Of a stretch of 64,000 bases of DNA, positions 47,056 through 58,501 are shown piece after piece (position 1 is the stretch's first letter; each line of letters opens with the position of its first letter). The position numbers and the translations under genes were made by a program. The notes under the pieces were generated by a model. That model was not told the origin of the DNA, did not search any database, and saw only the letters and a list, made by a program, of their open reading frames with translations. Source of the stretch: Smittia aterrima (taxonomy: Eukaryota > Arthropoda > Insecta > Diptera > Chironomidae); the NCBI GenBank assembly GCA_033063855.1, contig CP093829.1, forward strand, positions 17,577,537-17,641,536, given 5' to 3'.

Positions 47056-50000
47056 ATGAAGATTCTCCAAGTGAATCATCTGTCTCGAGAGTTTGTCTAT
47101 CAACGTGCTCTGAATTTTTATTCTGAAAACTTTGGAGTCATGCCAAAGTATCAATCAGTAAAGTCGCTTATTCTGACTAAACAAATAAAATATTTACGGC
47201 AAATTGCTTTCGCGGTACTCAAGATTTTTTTCTAGTTAACGCAACTTTAAAATTATTGCACCTTGTAAACATTTGGTCCATGCTCCATTTCAAATTATTT
47301 CGTCGTCTGTGTTTGACTAGATAAACGTGTGAACTAAATACCGGTCAGCAATCAACTCCCACAAACAAGTAAAATAACCGAATTCTAAATTTCAACGACC
47401 TTCGCCGGCATTTTAATGATTCACTGACTGAACTAATAACGTTTGTGTCAACAAAGAAACGATCATGCCACATCTGCTCGTAAAATGCAATTAATTATGA
47501 AAATCGCACATGAAACATCTTCATCCTGTAAAACCAAACGAATGTGTCATGCAAATGTTTCCTGTTGTTTTTTTTAGAATTTCGCAACCGCAGACCGTCC
47601 ACGATGCCTTCGCGATGACGTTTATCTTCAACAGAGAAGACAAATTCGAAAGATTGATTATGGAAGTGACGAATACGATCAGACTTGGTATTGGAATATG
47701 AGTAATCAATCAAACAGCAATGCAAAAAAATCGCAACAGAAGTCAAAACATGCGCAATTCTCATCTTCGCGATCACATTCGTCTTCCGGCTTTCAATCAT
47801 TTTTCCGGTGGTTCAAAAAAGACGAAAAGTCTCGAGCAGTAAGCGATATCAGTTATCCAAGGGACATCACAAGCTCGACAGATACATTAGAACACAGACA
47901 AGATAAGAAATTTGTAAGAAATGCTAAAGGACGACGGAAACTGAGAGCTTATGATAGCACTGATACAATTAGTCCAATTCCTAGTCCCAGATTAAGCCGA
48001 GCTTTCTCTCAGAGCTCTAGCTGTGATAGTGTCTTTAGCACTGCCTCGTCATTTGCATTTGTGCCGCCGGTAAAATATTTGTCAAACAGGAATCAAAAGC
48101 AGGTGAAATAACTTTTAAATTGTCTTAGATTGATTCTAATTCCAATTTTAATATTTTTGAAGCCTGAACAAACGATTGAAGTTCCATCTTATTCAGAAAA
48201 TTATCAACGAAGAAGTAGATCGCGAGGTCAAACTTGTGAGTCTGATAAAAGAAGTGAAGCAACGCTCAGAAAGAAATATCAACTTTATGCTGAATCGTCT
48301 GATGCTGAAACCAGTCACAACTCTTATAAACCTTATTATTTGAATCATCGTTACCAGGATTTGAGTCTGCCGAACAATGGAAGGAAAACAAATTTACCTG
48401 ACTGCATGAAACTTCATGATCTGACTGCAACGAATCATCGAAGAACAAACAGTGATTCAGCCAAAGATAAACAAGTTCATGTAAAAGGAAAGAGAAAAGC
48501 TCCTGCCCCTCCATCAATTAAAATTAATAGAGAAGAATATTATACTGAAAAGGTGCCACGAACGCTTTCTCCGAAATCAAGTTTAGGAAGAAAGAAGAGA
48601 CCAGCTCCAAAGCCACCGATTTCTCAAGTGTTTGAAGGAGCTACTGCATCATCATCAAGTTTACTTGAAGACAAAGAAATCAAAGCTTTGATTGAAGGAA
48701 CTTCTCGAAACTCACAAAATTTCTCAACATCTTCGATTCCGTTAGACATGGAACGAAAAGCTTATGTCTCGCCTTATCTCAAAATTCGAGAGGATAGAAA
48801 GCTCACAGATGAACAGAAAAGAAACTTGATCGAGCAAGTTTCAAGAAACGTTCGAAAAAACGATGAAAAGTTATCGACAGAATCACCACACTCAACAAAA
48901 AGATCGACGCCTGACATTTTCACAATTGAGCGAGGGCAGTTAGTTTATCAAGGCAGCGAATCGCCTAAACTTCCGCCTAAAGAAGAAAAGCCTGTTGCTC
49001 CCCCTTCGCCTCTCTCTCCTCGTCCTTGGTTTAAAAGACATTCTGGAAATCAAAAAGAACAAAGTCCTTTAAAAAGTTTGGAGAAAAAGAAAGAGAAAGA
49101 TTTGAATGAGAATGTTCAATCTCGAAATTCTTTCTTTGGAAATCGATTTAATATTTTTCATCGAAATGAAGATACGAAGAAGAAAGAACGCGACGCGGAA
49201 AAGAGAAAATCACAAATTGGAATACCAAATATAAGTGAACTTGATCGCGAGGCCGCAGAAATTATTTATGAAGTGAACAGATCTAATATGAAAATCAATG
49301 CGAGTGAGCTTTTGATGTTGAGATCGCAGATTAACAGTTTGAAAGATAAAGCAAATGAAGATGAGAGTCGTCCCAAGTCAACCAAGGAATTAATAAACAA
49401 ATTTGAAGCTGACACTACTCAAGTCAATCGAATTACTTTAAATCCCGCTTACATTGGTCGAAGAGAGTTCTTTGGCGACAACATGTCGACTGATTCAAAC
49501 AAAAAAGTTGAAGAAATTTCATTGAAGATTGAAGAGAAACCTACAACGAAGTCGAAGCTTCCACTTCTGGTCAAGGAAGCAAATGGATTAAGAAAGAACA
49601 GCGACTTGATGAGTTTGTGGACTTGTCCTTACTGTACATTACAAAATCCGAACTGGAAAATAATTTGCGAGGCTTGTGAGAAAATCAAGCCTTACGAGAA
49701 ACGATTTTGTGCTAATGGAGATTTAACTCGAAACAATCCTTCGCCGCCGAAAACTCCTAAAAGAGAATCAAGCGAAAATATTTGGGACAAAAAGACAGAG
49801 TCAGTTTTGAAATATTTCCATCCAGCACCGTCGAGTGGTCTTGCGAAATCAGCATCAGAGACGACAGTCGGGAAATCACTTAAGAGGCAGTCACCGAATC
49901 GAATTTCTGGATCACCTCAAATGAGCTCACGGAAAAACAATTTAAAACCAACATCAGAAAACAGAGAAACTATTATTGAATCTATTGAAGAAGAAACTTT

Positions 50001-52773
50001 TACTAAAGTGGAGCAGAAGCCGCCCCAAACTAATGAAAGGCGATCGCTATTTTCTCCGCCAATTAACTCGCAACCAAAATCAATTGAATCCGTCCCTCCA
50101 AATTTAAATGAAATTCGTACCGCTCGACTGGCAAAGTTCAATTTGATCTCTAGCAAAAATAGTCTTGACTATGATAATCGAAACGCTTTAAATACAAATC
50201 GAAATCAGAGTCCAGAGAAAACTTTCCCAGAAAAGTTAGATTTTTCTAATCCCGCCGCCTTGGAGTTTGAGAAAGAAAGACTTCGAGAAAAGATTCGTGC
50301 TATGAACGCAAAAGCTCTGGCTGATAAATATCCTGTACTCAAAAGACCTCAAGAGAAGCTTCCAAATTTAATTCCAATTGAACCAACTGCGCCGCTTCCT
50401 TCGCCTGTCAGTACAGCTGAACAATCCAAACTTGGAGCGATCAGAAAAACTTTCAGGAGTTCTAATGAAACTCGACGAGAAAGCTTTGATAGGAATAAAG
50501 ACGACGAGAAGATTTTAAATCACGACGAAGGCGAAAAGAAAGATAAAGTCTCGTCATTTGTTCAGACTACTCTCGATACCAGAAAAAAGATTGATGACTT
50601 TGTGTTTGTCCCAACGACAATTAGTGACTTAGCAAGAGACGAAATTCCTGTTACGAAAGATCTTGAATTGACGACTAAGCAACAAGAAGAAGCCGAAGAG
50701 ATTTCAGATCAGTTGACGTCAAAAGGTGGAATTGAAACTTTTAAAGCAACATTGAGATCCATTAACAAAACAAACACATTAGCGATCAATAAAATTCTAA
50801 GAAATTTAGAGAATGCTATCGTTGATGGAAAGTATGACGATGCTGGGAAACTTGCCATGGATCTGGCGAAAATGAAAGTTTCTTTGTCAGTCACAAGACA
50901 AAAGGATCGACCAAAGTCAGACATTGAAATGGATTTGAATATTGTCAAGTAGGTTTTTAACTTTCCCCCAAATTAAGTTTCAATTTTTATAAATTTATAT
51001 TTCAGGCTTAACTTGACCATAAAAGAAGGAACTAAAGACACCAAAGGAATTTTATCGGGAATCTCTGCTACGATGACAATTGCTGATATCAAAGAAAAAA
51101 TCGAACAAGATTTCAAAATCCTGGCAAGTTCTCAAAAGCTAATGATCAACGACATGTTTGTCAAAAAGGATGAACGAATTCTTGAAGATTATAACATCAA
51201 CAACGGAGCTTTTGAAGTCGTTGTCTTTAAAGAAATTACAAACCCAAAGACGATTTTAAATATTCAACAAGATTCAGAGTCTGATGATGAAACTCAGAAT
51301 GAAAGAGTTGGAGGAATTGAAGGAGCTGTAGGCGGTGACGTTAATCTAAAAATGAAAATTGAAGAGGATGGTTGGGAGTGTCCGCTCTGCACTTTAATAA
51401 ATCAACCACACAAAGCTGGATGCTTAGCTTGCTCAACAGCTCGTCCATTATCTTATAAAGTTCCAACTCAGTTTCAAGAAATTGAATATAAACTGAAAGT
51501 CAATGAAGACTTGAGAACATTTTTCGACATGGAAAATATTCCACTGAGAGCTCCAGCAGTGAAAAATGATCTTAATCGACAAAGTGCAAACAGGAAATCT
51601 TCCGATATTTTCAATATTCTTGTCGAAGAGAAAAAGAAAGTCAATGTTAACGAAAACATCGAACAGCCAACGAGTATCGCGATATCTAGTCCAAACATAA
51701 CGAGAAACAAATATCGGGGAGTCGACAACTTCAATCCAAACACCTCATATGTCTTTCCAAAGTTACCCGAGATTCGCAAACCCGTGATAACGAGTGTAAT
51801 CTACAAATCTAGTCCAGCAAGTGCCAAAGAAACCGTGAAGTTAAAACAAAATCATTATCAAGAGCTTGTAAGTTTGGATCTCTCGGACTTGGCTCCAAAT
51901 ATTGAAAAATTCGAATGCACAATTTGCTTAATGGAAATTCAGCCTCACACTGGTGCGGTACTCAGAGAATGTCTTCATTCGTTTTGTCGTGAATGCTTGA
52001 ATAGTCACATTAAATATTCCGAAGACGCTGAAATCAAATGCCCTTACATTGATGATCAATACAGTTGCCAATGTTTGCTTCAAGAGAGAGAAATTCGATC
52101 GTTAGTGTCGAAGGAAGAGTACGAGAAGCATCTGGCCAGATCAATACGCCAAGCAGAAAATAAGATTGAAAATACTTTCCATTGTAAAACTCCGAATTGT
52201 CGAGGCTGGTGCATTTTCGAAGATACCTCGAATAGTTTCCGATGTCCAGTTTGTACAATCGTCAATTGTTTGACTTGTGGGGTGAGTCGAAGCTTTCACT
52301 TAAGTCTTCATAATTTAATGATTTTCTTTTTAATCGAAGGCGGTACATGATGGAATCAACTGTAAACAATATCAGGATCAATTGAACAATGACGCTGACA
52401 GTGAATCAGCGAGACAAACGAAAGTTATGCTTCAAGATCTTATTGATAAAGAAGAAGCATTAAATTGTCCAACCTGTCAGGTATGAGTTGTCGAAATATT
52501 TCTTGAACTTTGATAATTAATTTGACATTTCTTTAAAGATTTTCCTTCTTAAAAAATGGGGATGCGATTGGTTGAAATGCTCATTCTGCAAAACAGAAAT
52601 TTGTTGGGTAACAAGAGGTAAACGTTTGAGTTTCAAATTTATAAGTTCCATCTAAATTTCTTTTCTTTACAGGTCCTCGCTGGGGACCTAACGGAAAGGG
52701 TGATACTTCAAGCGGTTGTAAGTGTGGAGTCGCGGGAAAAAAATGCTCGCCGAAATGCAATTATTGTCATTGA
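47056..52773 (+). CDS. RBCK1: RBCK1/HOIL-1-type RBR E3 ubiquitin ligase, very long form
   Basis: Seven exons (47056-47157, 47578-48102, 48163-50948, 51006-52281, 52340-52480, 52539-52617, 52673-52773) join in phase for ~1669 residues; human RBCK1 has 510. From ~1055 onward the order matches HOIL-1: a LUBAC-tethering-like helix pair ([20 protein letters not shown]), a ubiquitin-like domain at ~1138-1215, an NZF finger at ~1260 ([20 protein letters not shown]), RING1 at ~1440 ([10 protein letters not shown]...[10 protein letters not shown]), IBR ([14 protein letters not shown]) and RING2 ([20 protein letters not shown]). The end [20 protein letters not shown]...CNYCH is the HOIL-1 signature. 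The first ~1050 residues are Ser/Lys-rich and disordered, with SH3-like proline motifs (KAPAPPS, RPAPKPP) and a second NZF near 696. The first exon is the least certain part. Confidence 0.88.
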
Positions 52774-52896
52774 AATTTGTTAGAAGAAGAAAAAGCATTT
52801 GATGAAATAAATTTTTTAATTCTGTGAAATTTAAGTTTTTCCAGCGAGAAAATCAAGCGAATCAAAGTTTTATTAATCTCAAAAATTACTTACAAT
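52774..52896. terminator. Shared 3' region of RBCK1 and PNKP
   Basis: Only 123 bp separate the two stop codons of these convergent genes. AATAAA for the plus strand lies near 52806 and its minus-strand counterpart near 52870, so the 3' UTRs probably overlap. Confidence 0.5.
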
Positions 52897-54591
52897 TTAC
52901 TTCTCAACAAGATACAATCTGTACAACTTCTCTTCTTCTGGTGTCTTGAATTTAGGAACGAAATTAACTTTGACGATCTCTGAAAATCCTTCTCTCTTGT
53001 TCGGCTCGACGAAATTCTTCTTGTAAATGTGAAAAACCATTTCGCTAATCTTTTGGTGCGATGAGTCCGTTAACTCACGGAAAATATTGTTGTGCTTTGC
53101 TTGGTCGTAGGTTGTTGTGAAGAGGAAGCAACGAATTGGAATTTTGCATTTTTTGGCAATTTCAATAAACTTTTGGCGAGTAGTAAGTCCGGGATTTGTA
53201 CTGTCAATCACACAGCTCTTCTTGTCTCGAATTGAAGCTTCAGCTGCTGCAATGCATTTCTGTGCGCTCTTCAAAACGTCTTGGTTAATGATCTCGTAAC
53301 CAGATTTCTTTAAATACTCTTGACTAAAGAAGCTCTTGCCGCTTCCTGGGAAGCCAACTAATAAAATAATCTCAACACTGTCTGACTGGAGTTTCGTGTC
53401 GGAAGGTTCGAAAAGATTTATGGAAGAGCTAATTGCTCGTGGATCGAATGGTGGTCGATTCCAGTTCTTCGGAGAATCCTTTGCATTTAGGAAATGTTCT
53501 TCTGGAGTGTGAAAGGACAAACCGAGATTCAATGCGAAGAGTCGATCAGCGCATGAATGATCTTTCTTTCTCTTTGTGATCTTCACTTCCGGTCGACCAG
53601 CCGCATCTCCAATAAAGAAAGACTCATTTCTATCAACACTAACTCCATCATTGTGTTCATGCTCAAGAGCTTCCCACATTCCAATTCTCGGCTTACGGAA
53701 TTTTGTGTACCCAGTTGCGACGAAGAATTGAACAGGAACTTCAAGACGTTGATGGATCGTCATGATCTTCTTCTTAATGTTTTGAGTCGTCTGATTTCCT
53801 TTCTCAATGCCACCTTGGTTTGTGAAGACAACGATCTTGAATCCGTTTTCGTGCAACGCTTTCAGCTTCTTGGGAATGCTTTGATAATTCAATTGCCAGT
53901 CGTCGATATTCTTAGGAAAAACATTTCCAGAGACGGTCTTGATCAGCGTGTTGTCCATGTCATATGCAGCGATTTTGCTGCGACCTTCAGCTCCTTGTGA
54001 AGTAAAAACAAGACAACGTCCATTGTCAACTGAATCCCATTTGTCGGCTTCGTCTTTAACTCTTTTAACTGAAGTGCTAGCTAATTCATCTTCACTTGGT
54101 CGCTTCGGTCTGCCGCTTAAGCTTGGATCTTCAAACGTGACTTGATATTGAAAGTCAGAATTGTATACAAGACTGATGACATCGCCTTCGAGTGCTTCGT
54201 AAGCTTCTTCTTGTTTCATGACGAACCCGTTTAGAGCTAAAATAAAAGATTAGATATGCAAATGAGATATTTAAGTCAACTAACCTGCTGGACTTTTTCC
54301 TATAAACCGAACTAAAATTATTTTTTCATCGAGCTTTGGCTTGATTACAACTGAAAGATAAAGACGATTGTCAAATTGTTTGAATTGAAACTTATTTGTT
54401 TTGATCTTACGGTGCTCTCGTGAAACTGAACTCGATTCAATTCCTGTCTCTGCGCTTCTACCGATAATCCTCTTAGTCGAGCCTTGAATTATGATATCTG
54501 GAAGGTTTCTCGCTTCGCCTTTGCGCAGATTCTTTAAAATGCAGCACTTTTGCCCTGATTTTTGAGACATTTTCAAGGACTTTGTAAACAA
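52897..54591 (-). CDS. PNKP: Polynucleotide kinase 3'-phosphatase (PNKP)
   Basis: DNA repair enzyme that removes 3'-phosphates and phosphorylates 5'-hydroxyls at strand breaks. Exons 54591-54285 and 54236-52897 give 548 residues, or 541 if MSQKSGQKCC at 54570 is the start. Domains run in PNKP order: an N-terminal FHA domain (IIGRSAETGIESSSVSREHR) that docks on phosphorylated XRCC1/XRCC4-type partners, a HAD phosphatase with the catalytic DMDNT motif (~188-192 from the second ATG) and later FKIVVFTNQGGI and FFIGDAAGRP, and a C-terminal P-loop kinase with GFPGSGKSFFSQEYL. Exon 1 is joined by a GTTAGT donor. All catalytic motifs look intact. Confidence 0.94.
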
Positions 54592-54838
54592 ACGTCGTAG
54601 GAAAGCTAATCTGTGCAGAGCGAAGCTTAATTCGTCAAAACTTAATATCTGAACTGTGCTAAAAGACTTTATCTAATTGAAAATTTGTTTATTGTTGTCG
54701 AATACCTAATCTAATGCAAAAATTTATAAAAGTTTTGAATTTGTGTCTAAAATACTTTTTGCGCCAACTTCTTCGTTAAAAATCAAATTTTCGGTCGTTA
54801 CAAACTTTTTATTTTTTTCCGAGGTTAATTAACACTGA

Positions 54839-56071
54839 TCAGAAAACATCACTTGCGATCTTCTTAAGGATTTTACTGTTGCTCTGCATCAATCGACAAA
54901 TTTCAAGAGAAGGAAATTGTTCAAAGTGACGTTCGATGTATTCGCAGTTTGATTGAAATGCTTGAATCGCTGAAGCGTGGGAGTCAATATTATCCGAAGT
55001 ATCAATAAAGTTTTCATCAAATGTTTTTAGATCGTCAGTTAAAGGGAAATTATTCTCGCACGCGACACAAGAGCAAACAAAATTAAATTGTTTGAGCAAA
55101 GATTGCTGACGCTCGTCTCGTGGTTTTTGATGAAAAACGTTTCTGAAAATAATTTTCTTTTCATAAAAAATTCAAAACAAATCAATAAAAACTCACTGAT
55201 AGCAAATAAAAATTTGTTGATTCGCTGCGATCGGTTGTTTAGTTACCAAAACAAGATTTCCCTCATAGCAGACTCTGGATACATTCGCTGAACATGAATG
55301 ATTGATCAATGAAGAGAAAGGAAAAATACCACATCCAGTTTCTTCTTGATTGCTCTCCGGTGAACTCCAATGCAAAGTGAATGAATTACGATTCAAAACT
55401 CCGATGATATTGAGAATAAATCCGATTAAGAAGTTTCTCTGATCATCTGTCTTGTGAAGTTGCTTCACGTGTTCATGATTATCTACAAATCTTTCAGCGA
55501 AATCAATCTCTCCTTCAGTTGGTTCCGATTCTTCTAATGAAAAGCAAGCGAGGATCAAATTACCACTTGAAACGAAAACTGCTGATTCCTCATTTTTCTC
55601 CACGAGTTTCTGAAGATTTTCCAAATTACCGCTAATGCTGAGAGCTTTAAACAAACTTCTCTCAACCATCATTAGGAATCCATCGTCTTCTGTCATCTCA
55701 TCGATGTAATGACATTCAAATCCGTGGAACTCCGTCCAAGCAGATTTCCTGCAATCTTCTGAGCAAAACAAAACCGATTTGCAGGAGAAGCAAGCGATCG
55801 GATTTATTATTGATTTAAGGCAATTAACGCAACGTCGAGGACTGGATCTCTTATCGAGTGATTTATAAAAAGGTTTCTCAATCGCAATAATTTCACCGCA
55901 TTTTAAATCTTGAGTTGTAACAATGTGTCGTCCATAGATTTCGTTTCGACAAAGTTTTAAACAGTCAGCGATCGAAGGAATTTCCTTGTTCCCTGGCAAA
56001 CTCAATTTGAAGAAATCTTCTTTGCTCATCGTTCGCTGCCAATTAAATATCGTTCGATCACTAAAAAGCAC
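54839..56071 (-). CDS. SET and MYND domain protein, SMYD4-like
   Basis: Putative protein lysine methyltransferase. Exons 56071-55197 and 55142-54839 join in phase for 392 residues; MSKEDFFKLS at 56029 is an alternative start. A split SET domain begins YGRHIVTTQDLKCGEIIAIE. The MYND zinc finger is complete (CVNCLKSIINPIACFSCKSV, then CSEDCRKSAWTEFHGFEC). The SET core has NHSCSANVSRV, and the last SET strand with its tyrosine is IFICYQ, spanning the splice site. The post-SET cysteines follow (CSCVAC). SMYD4 proteins usually carry N-terminal TPR sequence that is absent here, so this is either the short arthropod-specific SMYD type or lacks an upstream exon. Substrate unknown. Confidence 0.82.
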
Positions 56072-56236
56072 AGAATTTTCTTTTAATCAAGACAATCGAC
56101 TTAAAAGTCACAGTAAAGAGGTTTGTCTGTTGCACAAGATGCTTTGCATGATTTTTCTTTATTCAACGTGAAAATAATTTTTCTCATCTTCAAAAGCTTG
56201 TACGGTTCGTTTTGGCTAAATATAGTTCCTGAGATT

Positions 56237-58206
56237 TTATTTCAGGGAAACGGAAATTTCTTTTAGGGCCTCAGTTTCGGTGACGTCTTTCGACTTTGAT
56301 TCGCTTTTACGTTTGTTTCGTTTCTTTGCAACAGATTTCACTTTAACCCAATCATCGTCATCATTGTTCTCGTCATCCTCAAGCTCGACTTCGATTATGT
56401 GAGTTTTCTTTCCTTTCAACTCTTCAACTTTCTGCCAAGCGTAATCAAATGGAAATTCTTTCAAGCGGAATTTCTCCGGGATCTTCTCACGTTCTTTGTC
56501 ATCGAGATGTTGTGGTCGAGTGACGACGTGATCTGGTTCTGATTTCATGTGAATACGTTCAAGCATTGTTGTGTTTGTTGTCAGTGGATCTAGTTTTGTG
56601 ATGGCAAAGAAAAGTTCTTCTTTCGTCATAACAGGAACTCCTTGTTTTTCGAAGAAACTTGTGATGTTGTTGCAATCGCGCATAAGGAACTCGAGAGCTG
56701 CTGGATGGAGGGGTTCGACAGCTTGAGCAAGATCGATGACAACGCAATGTCCCTCGTGCCAGAGAATGTTGTATTCTGAGAAATCAGCATGGACAAGACG
56801 AGCATCGTGATACATTCTCTTCATGATATCGACGACTTCATCATAAGCACAGATTAACTCAGCGTCAGTGAGGATTGCGTTCTTCAATTTCGGGGCAGGA
56901 TTTTTATGACCATTTCCAATGTAAGACATAACGAGAACATGTTTCTTTAAAACGACAACTTCAGGGCAAGGAATTCCCGCTTTCTTGAGTCTCGTGAGGT
57001 TGTGCATTTCTTTTTCACACCATTGTTGGATGATATTACGAGTGTTCTGTTTATGACTTCCCTTGAATCTGTAATCATCTTTAATGTAACGATCGCGTTG
57101 CTTAAATTCATTGAGCGTGGTTGAGAAAATTTTGATTGCAACCTCCTTTGGAAGATTTGGATGTTCTTCGTTATTTTGATTTGTATCGCCATGAAGGATC
57201 ACAGCTTCTTTACCAGTTGAAACAATTCCATCGATGTATTCCAAGATGCATGAAGTGTTGATGAGTTTGTAAAGAATCAAACGAGTTTTTACATCGATAC
57301 CCATTTCATTTGTTTTCGCATCCATCTTTCGATCAAGATGAGCTTGATTATTCTTCTTGGACATATGGTTTGAGTGATTGCGGAGCTCGTTGAAAACTTT
57401 GTTTGAAACCTTCATATCGAAATTACCACAGTCGCCGGAAGGAAAATCATTAAATTCCATGATCTTTCCAACATTCTTTCGTCCACTCAAGTTTTCATCA
57501 TGTTTCGTTAGAATTCTTCCATTGTCTTCACGATATCCACTCTTTCCAATCTTTGAAATTTCCTTCTCGTTAGCATCAAAGCGATCCCAATTCTTTTGTC
57601 GTCTTGCTTCGACTAAATCTTCGTCTTCCTTGTCTGAGTCATCCTCAAGCATATCATCAGGAAACAAGCGATATTTTGCGAGAGAAACAGAAATCTTTGA
57701 ATCTAAAAAGAAAAACTTGTAATGACGTCAACTCATGGAGAATTTCATAATATTACTTTTGTTGCGACTCTGTTCCAATTTTTTGATTTCTTCATCAAAC
57801 TCAAGGTCGTATTCTGCTTGCAGGATCTGTGCGATTGCAAGATCGTCGAGCTCTGTGGTGGTCGAAGTTGACTCCGTTCGAACATTCGGAATCATTACTG
57901 AGTTGATAACACTTTTGCTTGAGCATGCACCCCATTCGTCTGTAACTGGATCAACTGCTTTCGGAACAGTTATTGGATTCCAGACTTCCTGAATTGACAG
58001 CTCTTTTGCAAGGTTAAAGTCCTCTTCGATTTGTTTACTTGCCTTGTTTCTGTGGGTGGGAAATTCTTTAGAAAATTACACAAACGATAAAAATAGAATT
58101 TTGTTTACTTCTTCGATTTCTGCAATTTTTCCGACTTCATAATTGCTGACAAGTTGACAGTGTTCGGAATACTTTGTGGTATAGCCCACGGAGATGATGA
58201 AGCCAT
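56237..58206 (-). CDS. RIOK3: RIO-type atypical protein kinase RIOK3
   Basis: Atypical serine kinase of the RIO family, linked to 40S subunit maturation and, in mammals, to innate signalling. Exons 58206-58109, 58049-57757 and 57702-56237 give 618 residues. The start MASSSPWAIPQSIPNTVNLS carries the PWAIPQ motif of RIOK3, and KISVSLAKYRLFPDD and ILTKHDENLSGRKNVGKIME are also RIOK3-specific rather than RIOK1. Kinase landmarks are the P-loop GIVSTGKEAVI, AIKIF with the ATP-binding lysine, KEMHNLTRLKKAGIPCPEVV, the catalytic loop LVHADFSEYNILWH and the metal-binding VIDLAQAVEPLHP. The C-terminal tail is acidic then basic. An acceptor just upstream (TACTTACAG at ~58229) implies a noncoding leader exon. 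Confidence 0.93.
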
Positions 58207-58501
58207 TTCTTGTCTCTTTGAAGGCCTGTAAGTATTTATTCCAATTCAATTTCACAATCTCTAAACAAAGAGTTTTCTTTTCTCGCGACTGTGGCGACTC
58301 CAAGTGAGAGGAAAAGTCAGAGGTTTAGATTGGACAACTAGAAAAGAGTTTTGATTTATTTAGGAGGAAAGTTTTTATTTGAAATTCATTTTTCTCTTTA
58401 TCAGCCCAATTAAGGTCTGTTCTTAAAAAGCTAAAAGAAAAATTACATCGAAAGTATTAATTGTCAAGAGGAGAATTCTGGATCGGAATGTAAATTTAAA
58501 T

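Noticed and set aside
55986..56171. 61-codon plus-strand ORF opposite the SMYD gene start
   Set aside because: Antisense to coding sequence with clear SET/MYND motifs and without features of its own.
58076..58303. 75-codon minus-strand ORF starting MESPQSREKK
   Set aside because: A different frame within it, from 58206, gives the RIOK3 start with PWAIPQ and splices in phase; the longer ORF is 5' UTR plus intron.
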